Below, piece by piece: positions 56,658 to 64,000 of a stretch of DNA of 64,000 nt. Both the position numbers and the translations under genes were made by a program. Source of the stretch: Tanypteryx hageni (Eukaryota; Arthropoda; Insecta; Odonata; Petaluridae); assembly GCA_028673005.1 (NCBI GenBank), contig CM054115.1, positions 6,555,501 to 6,619,500 of the forward strand, written 5' to 3'. Under the pieces are notes generated by a model. It did no database searches. It was not told the origin of the DNA and worked only from the letters and a program-made list of their open reading frames with translations. Each line of letters starts with the position of its first letter. The first letter of the stretch is position 1.

Positions 56658-59600
56658 CTACTGGCGGCATCTCCTAGGTGGCTGCATCCTAGTAGGTAGC
56701 GCAGGTATGTGGGAAGCCACCGATGAAGTAGAAGGCACCGATGTCCTGGAAGGCACCGATGACGTAGAAGGCACTGATGTCCTGGAAGGGAATGATGTCC
56801 TGGAAGGCACCGATGACGTAGAAGGCGCCGATGACGTAGAAGGCACCGATGCAGGTCTTGGGGCTGATTGCTGTTGCCGTGGAAGGCCTCGTTTCCGCAG
56901 CGGCCGTAATAGACACGGATCAGGGGCACCAAGAGTGGCGACAAAGGGAGTCAAGGACGACACATGGTAAACACCAAGAGGGATATTAGGTGCTTCAGGA
57001 GTTGCAAGCTGATATGTGCTCGGTGAGATCTGCTTGCAAATCAAATATGGGCCATCTCGTCGAGGGGCAAACTTGGAAGTGTAGCCATGTTTGGCTTTAC
57101 TTAACGCGTGTATCTCGACCAGAACCCTATCCCCAATCTTAAAGTTAATGCCGCTTCTTCTTTTCTCGTCAGCGTATGATTTTGAGCGATCTTGCTGAAT
57201 TTCATGCTTTTCCTTCGCTTCTCTTAGTGCTTTCGCAAAGGTTTTCAGGTACGGAGTAATTTCCTGTACAAACGGCGAATTCTCAACTATCGCACGTAGA
57301 TCACGGTTGACGTCGTCAGGTGTACGAAGTTCACGCCCGAAACACAAGTAAGCAGGGGAAAAACCGGTTGCCCGACTCTTCGTCGAATTCATCGCGAATC
57401 GAATGCTCGGTAGGTGATCTTTCCATCCGCTGTGGCAATTGGCGGTGAAGATAGCCAGTTGGGTCTTAAGGTCCCGATTCTTTCGCTCTACAGGGTTGGC
57501 CTCAGGATGATACGCAGGTATCAAACTCTGGTTGAAACCCAGACAGTATGCAACCTTTTGCAGTACATAGCTTACAAACTGCGTGCCGTTGTCACTAATG
57601 ACCCGTCGCGGGGTTCCGAACCGAAGGATCACTTCGTCGATTAGAAGTCTTGCGCACGCAGCAGCAGTAGCGACTTTCAGTGGGAACAATTCTACCCATC
57701 GAGTTGATGTATCCTCCACTATAAAAATCCACCGCTCCCCGGTAGATGTCTCTGGCAGTGGACCAAATAGGTCCATCGATAGCACTTCAAACCGTCGGTG
57801 TTGTATAGGCGTTTGTAGGAGTCCAGCTGGTTTGAGGTTGCTAGGCTTAAAGCGCTGGCACTCGATACATGATTTCACATGATCTGTGACCGTGCGACGC
57901 ATTCCTGTCCAGTAGTATCTGGAGCCGATCTTCTGCAAGGTCTTTTCTGCACCGTAATGTCCGGCGGTGGGCGAATCATGATATTCGTACACTATCTTGT
58001 GTATTTGTGTCCGTGGTAAGACCTGCTGGGCATCTCCATCATCATGCTCAGGGGAATATCTATACAAAATGCCATTGAGCATAATATATCCCCGGTCAGT
58101 CCATCGTACAAAATCTACCGCATTCTCCTGTGACTCGAAGCAGTCGATTATCTGCTTAATTTCTGGATCAGCCAGCTGCTCCTGCCTGATAACTTCTGCA
58201 GAGGTGGTCGGCATGTCGACAGTCACAGAACAGGTATTCATATCCTCGTATTGGCCTGGTGGACGTGATAGCGTATCAGCCACTGCGTTACATCGCCCTG
58301 GAGTGTATTCTACTTGAATATCGTACGATTGTAGAGATAGAGCCCATCTTGCCAGGCGACCACTAGGTGACTTGAGTGTCATGAGCCAGCGGAGAGGTTG
58401 GTGATCAGTAACAACTGTCACAGGTGCTCCTTCTAAGTATCCCCGGAACTTTTCCAAGGCCCAGACAACTGCCAACGCCTCCCTCTCAGTCGTACTATAA
58501 TTGCGCTCAGGGGCAGTCAGCAGTCTGCTCGCATACTCGACGGGGCGTTGGTCTGGAAGCTCCCCCTGGAGTAGAACCGCTCCCAAAGCGTAAGCGCTTG
58601 CGTCTGTTCGGAGCACATATGGCAGTGTATGGTCTGCTTGCCGAAGGATGGGCGGTGTTTTTAATAATTCCTTGAGCATCTTGAATGCATCATCTTGACT
58701 CGGTCCCCAATTCCATAGAGCATTCTTTTTCGTCAAATCACTTAGAGATCGAGCAACACTGGAATAGTTGGGCACAAACCGTCGGAACCAGGACCCTGTC
58801 TGCAGAAACGTTATGAGTTCTTTGACATTCTTAGGTGCTCTCATTTCTGCGATGGCGGCTATCTTACCGGGATCTGGTTTGATTCCTTGAGATGAAATAA
58901 GATGGCCAAGATATTTTACCTCCGACGACCCAAGTGTGCACTTTGACCTATTTACATGTAACCTGAATTGTTGCAGGCGACTGAACACTTGGCGAAGGTC
59001 TTCCATGTGTTCATCAAAGGATGACGATAAAATGATCAAATCATCCAAGTACGCCAGTACCTGGACATCTCTAAGACCAGATCGGAGACGGTCAATCAGC
59101 CTTTGAAAGGTGGCAGGAGCATTTCGGAGACCAAATGGCATGCGTTTGAATCGGAAGTGGCCCAAGGGCGAGATAAACGCAGTTTTGTCTCTGTCTTCAA
59201 TCCTGACCGGAACCTGCCAATACCCTGAACGTAAGTCAAGCGTAGTCATGTACAGGGACTGCTTTGCTGCGTGAAGTAGGTCATCTACACGAGGTAAAGG
59301 GTATCTATCTGGAACCGTCAGACTGTTCAGGCGTCTGTAATCAACGCAGGTCCGAAAGGTTCCGTTCTTTTTGGGCACGAGGACGACGGGCGCTGCATAG
59401 GGAGAATCACACTCCTCGATGATGTCCTCAGCCAGCATTCTCTCAAGGTCCTGCTGAAGAAACTCCTTTTTGGCAGGCGACAGCCTATATGGGGGTACAG
59501 CGATTGGAGTATCATCGGTTACCTTAATAGCATGCTCTGCAAATGGAGTGGGCTCCTTGCTAGGAGAAAAGACATCTTCATATTCAGCGAGAAGTGCGGT

Positions 59601-61076
59601 GATGCGGCGTTTCTGGTCCTCATCCAAATTCTGTCCTTCATCATTCCGTAATGGCAGGTTGCTGACGTGGACGTTGCTCACAGGTACAGATGTAGCAATA
59701 TCTTCTTCTCGTACAAAACCGTGGCGGCTACTGGGATCTTCCTTGAAGAACCATTCATGTCCGGGAAGATCCAGAACCATGCCAGCACTTCGGATAAAAT
59801 CTATGCCAAGTAGCATCCGGCTCTCCGGATGATCCGGAATTGCGATCAAGGTCGTGAGGATTTTACGGTTGACGACAGAAATTTCCACAGAAAAACTCCT
59901 TGCTAATACGCGATGCGTTTTTCCATCAGCTAACTTCATGTCCAGGGAAGTCTCGCTGAACGGACGCCCTCGAGAAATTAATATATGATAAAGCTGTGCA
60001 CCGGCTATACTTCTTTGGGAGCCAGTGTCAAGACAAGCTAGACCATCCAGTCCTAAAATCTGGACCGGGAGCATTGGTCGCGATGAACCATCATCAATAG
60101 AGAAGGTTGACTGCATAAAATTGAAGGATGAGACAATCGTACTTTCAGTTTTCATGGGAGGCTCACAGTTAGGACAGTTGCTTCTGACGTAACCTGGGGC
60201 ACCGCACCCAAAACACATTTGTGGTTTTGGCGAATCAGATTTTGGGGTTTGGGGTGATGATTTTACTGATTGTACAACATCACCCTTAGTTGCCTTTGCT
60301 TTCCTGCAATCTGATTCAACGTGGCCGAAATATTTACAGTAACTACACCTCGGACGCTGTTTCTTCTCCGGTCGGTGTCTACCTTCATTACTACTGGCAT
60401 CCTTTGATGGTCGCACAACCTCACGCCGTGAGTGTTCAATGTCTTTTGCACGTTGCAAAAGACTCTTGAATGAGTCGAAATCGCTAGGTGAAAGTCTTTT
60501 CCTAACTTTTCTATTCATTAACCCGTATACAATATCTAATTGCGCGCGTTCTGGCAAGGTATACGGTAATTGTGACAAGAGGGCACGAATGTGGCATACA
60601 AAAATCTCGCTTGTTTCATTTTCGTGTTGCTCACGTGCAAAAATCTCTCTAAAGACGAGATGAGGCGGCAATTTGCGAGAGAACGCGTCTCGAAACGCGC
60701 ACACGGCACCGTCCCAGTCCGAAATATCTCTCTTTATACCCTGCCACCATGTCGCAGCAATGCCTTCCAGAAGCATTGAGACACCACGTAATGCATTTTC
60801 TTCGCTGACATTTGCGCAATCCTTAAAGGTCAAAACCGAGTCCAAGAATGCGTCAACATCAGACGAAGCACTGCCGTTAAATCGAGAAGTACATTTAGAA
60901 AAATTGCCGCTACTTGGTGTAACAAGGACGGGGCTCGTGAATTGCCTATCAAGAACAGTCATTCTTGCCGAGTCCGTAATTTGCGCAATCAGCGCCTGAA
61001 ATTGTTCGTTTGATAACGTCAAGGCTGGCGGAGATTCACTCGTCCCTTCCGTAGGTGATGATTTAGATTTAGGCAT
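56658..61076 (-). CDS. Ty3/Gypsy gag-pol polyprotein
   Basis: 1472 codons, uninterrupted. The start chosen is the ATG at 61076 (ACCATGC context); the open frame reaches further upstream to 61118 without an ATG. Gag occupies roughly residues 1-280 and ends with two zinc knuckles: CSYC-H-C (residues 244-257, CCHC) and CFGC...C (288-301), where the expected His is Tyr. Protease active site DTGS at 350-353. Reverse transcriptase with YLDD at 676-679. RNase H with D825 (RTDAS), TEREAL and VTDHQPL. Integrase with an HHCC finger (HDSPTAGHYG ... CIEC) and catalytic D1102, D1162 and E1197, the last spacing one residue shorter than D,D35E. The C-terminal 70 residues are a Ser/Pro/Thr-rich repeat. Gag and pol are in one frame, so no ribosomal frameshift is needed. 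Likely functional. Confidence 0.95.
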   Translation of the reverse strand: MPKSKSSPTEGTSESPPALTLSNEQFQALIAQITDSARMTVLDRQFTSPVLVTPSSGNFSKCTSRFNGSASSDVDAFLDSVLTFKDCANVSEENALRGVSMLLEGIAATWWQGIKRDISDWDGAVCAFRDAFSRKLPPHLVFREIFAREQHENETSEIFVCHIRALLSQLPYTLPERAQLDIVYGLMNRKVRKRLSPSDFDSFKSLLQRAKDIEHSRREVVRPSKDASSNEGRHRPEKKQRPRCSYCKYFGHVESDCRKAKATKGDVVQSVKSSPQTPKSDSPKPQMCFGCGAPGYVRSNCPNCEPPMKTESTIVSSFNFMQSTFSIDDGSSRPMLPVQILGLDGLACLDTGSQRSIAGAQLYHILISRGRPFSETSLDMKLADGKTHRVLARSFSVEISVVNRKILTTLIAIPDHPESRMLLGIDFIRSAGMVLDLPGHEWFFKEDPSSRHGFVREEDIATSVPVSNVHVSNLPLRNDEGQNLDEDQKRRITALLAEYEDVFSPSKEPTPFAEHAIKVTDDTPIAVPPYRLSPAKKEFLQQDLERMLAEDIIEECDSPYAAPVVLVPKKNGTFRTCVDYRRLNSLTVPDRYPLPRVDDLLHAAKQSLYMTTLDLRSGYWQVPVRIEDRDKTAFISPLGHFRFKRMPFGLRNAPATFQRLIDRLRSGLRDVQVLAYLDDLIILSSSFDEHMEDLRQVFSRLQQFRLHVNRSKCTLGSSEVKYLGHLISSQGIKPDPGKIAAIAEMRAPKNVKELITFLQTGSWFRRFVPNYSSVARSLSDLTKKNALWNWGPSQDDAFKMLKELLKTPPILRQADHTLPYVLRTDASAYALGAVLLQGELPDQRPVEYASRLLTAPERNYSTTEREALAVVWALEKFRGYLEGAPVTVVTDHQPLRWLMTLKSPSGRLARWALSLQSYDIQVEYTPGRCNAVADTLSRPPGQYEDMNTCSVTVDMPTTSAEVIRQEQLADPEIKQIIDCFESQENAVDFVRWTDRGYIMLNGILYRYSPEHDDGDAQQVLPRTQIHKIVYEYHDSPTAGHYGAEKTLQKIGSRYYWTGMRRTVTDHVKSCIECQRFKPSNLKPAGLLQTPIQHRRFEVLSMDLFGPLPETSTGERWIFIVEDTSTRWVELFPLKVATAAACARLLIDEVILRFGTPRRVISDNGTQFVSYVLQKVAYCLGFNQSLIPAYHPEANPVERKNRDLKTQLAIFTANCHSGWKDHLPSIRFAMNSTKSRATGFSPAYLCFGRELRTPDDVNRDLRAIVENSPFVQEITPYLKTFAKALREAKEKHEIQQDRSKSYADEKRRSGINFKIGDRVLVEIHALSKAKHGYTSKFAPRRDGPYLICKQISPSTYQLATPEAPNIPLGVYHVSSLTPFVATLGAPDPCLLRPLRKRGLPRQQQSAPRPASVPSTSSAPSTSSVPSRTSFPSRTSVPSTSSVPSRTSVPSTSSVASHIPALPTRMQPPRRCRQ
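56719..56875 (-). repeat. 18-bp coding minisatellite at the pol C-terminus
   Basis: About nine units of gat-g-t/acg-t/cctg/ta-gaaggcacc on the plus strand, encoding SVPSTS and SVPSRT hexapeptides in the gag-pol frame. Copy number probably varies between family members. Confidence 0.85.
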
Positions 61077-61129
61077 GGTAGCTATTTCTAAACTAATCCA
61101 CGCAGGAAACAATATCACTCAGCGGAAAT

Positions 61130-61888
61130 ACGGAAAAATTCGCTAGGCGGCAAGGCCCAAGGTCGCAGCGCGGAAAAAGCAATATGGCCGCACAAAGTAA
61201 CAACCACGTGAAAGAACGCAGTTTGGCCAAAAAAGCAATATGGCCGCGAGTAAAACAATATGGCCACGCGGAAGAACACAATGCCGCAGCGCTGAAGGAC
61301 AGTTAATTATCGCAGCGCGAAAGGACAAATATTTTCGCAGTGAGCGAATAATATCACGTGGAAATAAGAAATTTACGGCCACACGTATCGCACTAAATTT
61401 CACTGTAGGTGGAAGTAGGCGAAGAAGTACCGCTTCGCGGAAGGATACATAAAAAAAACCACGTGGCAGGATCTATAGCACTAACACGTAGAAAATAAAC
61501 AGCACACACTAATTATGGCCAAAAATACAAATTTAAAATTTACGGAAACACGTATGACACTAAATTTCACTGTAGGTGGAAGTAGGCGAAGAAGTATCGC
61601 TTCGCGGAAGGATACTTAAGAAAACCACGTGGCAGGATGTATAGCACTAACACGTAGGAAATAGACAGCACACACTAATTATGGCCAAAATACAAATTTG
61701 AAATTTGCGGACACAAGTATCGCACTTAATTTCGCTGTATATGGCACTAAGTGAGGAGGTATCTATACACAACACGGAATTGGTTGCGCTGCTTCCGGAA
61801 TCCGATGCTCAGATCTGATGAGTGTTTAAAACGCATATATTCCTTTGCACAATTTTATCTGCTCCCGAGCCCCACGTTGGGCGCCATT
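61130..61888 (-). repeat. 5' leader with ~166-bp tandem repeats
   Basis: Between PBS and gag. The block cactaaatttcactgtaggt...ccacgtggcagg...aattatggccaaaa recurs at 61391, 61558 and (partial) 61723. A second set of shorter words, gcaatatggccgc, recurs at about 61180-61265. The leader has no conserved long frame. Confidence 0.85.
61869..61886 (-). promoter_or_regulatory. Primer binding site
   Basis: Sense strand TGGCGCCCAACGTGGGGC two bases inside the 5' LTR: TGG (complement of a tRNA CCA end) plus 15 nt. I do not assign the primer tRNA. Confidence 0.85.
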
Positions 61889-62094
61889 TGTGACGGGCTA
61901 GGGTTTCTCGGAGAGGAAAGGGCACAAATGAAAGTTACGCGTAAAAACACAAACACCTTTTAATCGCCTGGGGCGCACACTACACTACGTAAGCTTCCAC
62001 AAGAGAGGAGAGAACTGACGCGCACCCTGTTGGCTGCGCGCAAAAACAAAATAAAATGAACAGCAAAGTCCGTTATCGGTCTGGTCTCGTTACA
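61889..62094 (-). repeat. 5' LTR
   Basis: 206 bp, carries the promoter of the element. One substitution from the 3' LTR. Confidence 0.95.
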
Positions 62095-62214
62095 ACTTTC
62101 AATTAAATGAATCTTTCACTTTTTAAACATAAACACATAGTTCTTCCATATCATATAAGTAATATCTATTATATATATTTAAACAAATTTTCACGATTTA
62201 TGTGCTACAATGTT

Positions 62215-62460
62215 GAAATTTTTTATACTTATAGGTAGAATTTGTAAAAAAAAAACAAAATATGGATTATAGAAATTTTTATATTATGATTTGTTTGACT
62301 TTCAAAAATTCTTAACATTTAAACATATAGGTAAATATTTAGATACTATGGGTCGAGCTAGGGTGCTGAAACTTTCAGGTCGTTTAGACATTACCCTATA
62401 TATACGAATAAACATTTCAATATCTCAAAAAAATGTTAACTCTTCAGATGCAGATGCCCT
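62215..62460 (+). repeat. Dispersed AT-rich repeat, related to 22590-22900
   Basis: See the entry at 22590. The right part (about 62455-62545) contains agccggt twice (cgccagccggttgaaaatgc and cagccggtgaatcg). Confidence 0.5.
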
Positions 62461-62544
62461 TAAACCATTGGCTTAAAGAGACGGCGATTCGCCAGCCGGT
62501 TGAAAATGCCCTTAACGTAAACAGCCGGTGAATCGCAGGTTTTG

Positions 62545-63085
62545 CGCAGCATCTCCTTCTGACTCATATATCTTGTAAACGAAAGCAGATAACGCTCTGC
62601 GTCTTTCTTTATTACAAAGATAAGAAGTCAGGCTTTAATTTGATTGCAGGTTTGTTTAGATGAAAGAAATCAATTCTCATTCTGATGAAAAAATAAACAG
62701 TACTTTGCCGCGTTAGCTCATTTTGCGTCAGGCAAAGATGCCAGGCGATGGCGTATTCAAACTCCAATCTCTGATGATGCACTTATATTAGTCTTTTTTT
62801 CCTTATTAAAAAATCGAGATGATAAAGCAAACATCGTATACAAACACTTTCGGAAAATCTCATATGATTGCATTTTTATACAATTTGTTTAAAAATATTA
62901 ACTTTTCACTATTGTTGACATTGTTTATTTATACATTTTTAGACAACATTACCTACATAAATGTAATTAATATGTATTATTCTAACAAAATGTAAAATTT
63001 CAACTTGATTGTTTACTAAGATTTATTTACTAAGATTTTGTATTTAGCGATTTTTTAAAAATAAATCGTAATTCAGGCACAGAAA
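62545..63085. other. Unassigned AT-rich DNA
   Basis: No gene, terminal repeat or tandem array seen. Confidence 0.35.
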
Positions 63086-63655
63086 TCCACGGAAAAAAAT
63101 CTGATATGGCCACCACATGGCTTTCTCCATATCTATAATATTTGTAAAAATTTCAAAATAGATTACGTAATAACAAATATTTAAAGAAACCGAGAAAATT
63201 TTAAATATTACAAAGAACAGGATAAATCATAACCTTCTGATATTATATATATCCAGAATGCACCAGAAATTAAGAAAATAAAAAGGAGCGTTACTAAGAC
63301 GTAACTAAGCGTGATTGTTAATAATAGCCGTCGGTAGGTGGCGCGGTGGTGGTAGCTAAGAATATAAGATATCTCTTAAACAATGCATTGTATGGAAAAA
63401 TATTTCAAACAAAGGTTGTAGAAATTTAAATTTCCTACAACGTTTATTCCAGTGCATTTTTACATTTATCAAATATTAAAGCAAATATTTCAAAATTACG
63501 ATTAAGTGACAAGAGTAAACACCCACTTTCGGTTTGCCGATTTTTACCAAAATCTTATCAGCTCCTCTTCCTTTACAAAAGATGTCAAATATAAAATTTC
63601 GTGTTGATCTAATTAATAGTTTTTGAGTTGGAGCGCCCACAAATCCATCAACTGA
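63085..63655 (+). repeat. Dispersed repeat, copy B (foldback-free)
   Basis: Second copy of the repeat at 4380-5197. The site of the foldback insertion is intact here (aaacaatgcattgtatgg at about 63378-63395). No coding content. Confidence 0.75.
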
Positions 63656-63912
63656 TATTAAATGGTATCCGAGTATTGAGTATCCGAGCATTGAGAACAG
63701 ACTGCTATTTTGGATAATAGGTATATCCTCGCCCTTTAAACGGCATCTGTTAGTGGTGGAGCGAGGGTGACGGCTTGGCGGGGAGGGGAAATCCTCACCC
63801 CCACTCCTGTGATGAGTCCTCTTCCCCGTGGCGTGAGAGGACAAATTGTTTGTTGTTCAAGTCGCCCCCTCCCTCTCTAGCCCTTGCAGGAAGATAGAGA
63901 GTGCGCTGTGGT

Positions 63913-64000
63913 CAGTGGCGGATCCAAGGGATGGGCGATGGGGGCGATCACCCTCCCCTTGGACGCCCATTGCCATCCACTGGGCACATTCTTAAATTCA
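63913..64000 (+). mobile_element. hAT left-end, truncated by the window edge
   Basis: Begins CAGTGGCGGATCCAAGGG, then gatgggggcgatcaccc, a common hAT terminus style shared with the ends at 5198 and 13482. The preceding 8 bp are GCTGTGGT. The rest lies outside the window. Confidence 0.55.

Larger units (their letters stand above)
56399..62094 (-). mobile_element. Intact Ty3/Gypsy LTR retrotransposon, very young
   Basis: 5.7 kb, transcribed right to left. Two 206-bp LTRs (56399-56604 and 61889-62094) differ at one position. The TSD is ACTT (56395-56398 and 62095-62098). Order from the 5' side (right): LTR, PBS, 780-bp leader with tandem repeats, one gag-pol reading frame, PPT, LTR. No envelope frame is present. 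LTRs start TGTAAC and end GTCACA in the sense direction. Confidence 0.95.

Overview
This window is AT-rich animal nuclear DNA, most likely from an arthropod and probably an insect. It is built almost entirely of transposable elements at different stages of decay. There is no bacterial gene organisation, no operon and no CRISPR array, and I could not recognise a host protein-coding gene with confidence. The assignment to an arthropod-type genome is inference: it rests on the combination of ZMYM1/ZBED-like hAT, RTE, Penelope-like, Ty3/Gypsy, Tigger/pogo, Tc1/mariner, PIF/Harbinger and P-like (THAP) remnants, plus a tRNA-like gene with a Pol III terminator.

Layout. 1-5.2 kb: unassigned DNA, a small hAT element with an 8-bp target-site duplication (TSD), a HARBI1-like remnant, and a dispersed repeat carrying a 266-bp foldback element. 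5.2-13.6 kb: a three-level nest, in which an outer hAT with a ZMYM1-like transposase contains a second hAT, which contains an almost full-length RTE-type LINE; each level has its own TSD. 13.6-20 kb: unassigned DNA, a 38-bp satellite, a Tigger-like element holding the second foldback copy, and an RTE fossil. 20.4-22.5 kb: a Penelope-like element with RT, a GIY-YIG remnant and a hammerhead-like core. 23.7-29.2 kb: a pogo/Tigger transposase fragment cut by a ZBED-type hAT bounded by inverted repeats of about 540 bp. 29.6-36.4 kb: two more hAT elements and pyrimidine-rich DNA. 36.5-40.1 kb: a 5'-truncated RTE and a mariner-like element. 40-47.5 kb: mostly unassigned, with a tRNA-like gene and diverged tandem repeats. 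47.5-55.3 kb: a Tc1-like element carrying tRNA-like modules, a hAT transposase relic and a P-like element. 56.4-62.1 kb: an intact, very young Ty3/Gypsy element with 206-bp LTRs, PBS, PPT and one gag-pol reading frame. 62-64 kb: a second copy of the dispersed repeat (the empty site for the first foldback) and a truncated hAT end.

The most unusual item is the pair of 266-bp foldback elements at 4.6 and 16.7 kb. Each arm carries a hammerhead-ribozyme core in outward orientation: CUGANGA, a perfect 6-bp stem II, GAAA, a short stem III, and in three of the four arms a matching stem I. The variable core base N7 is A, A, C and U in the four arms while the rest of the core is constant. With 11-13 bp TSDs this points to small retroelements mobilised by Penelope-like machinery, arranged as an inverted pair rather than the usual direct tandem.

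Only the Ty3/Gypsy element looks capable of making its own proteins. The RTE at 9.6-12.9 kb is next best, with two frame breaks. All other transposases are interrupted. All boundaries were read by eye.
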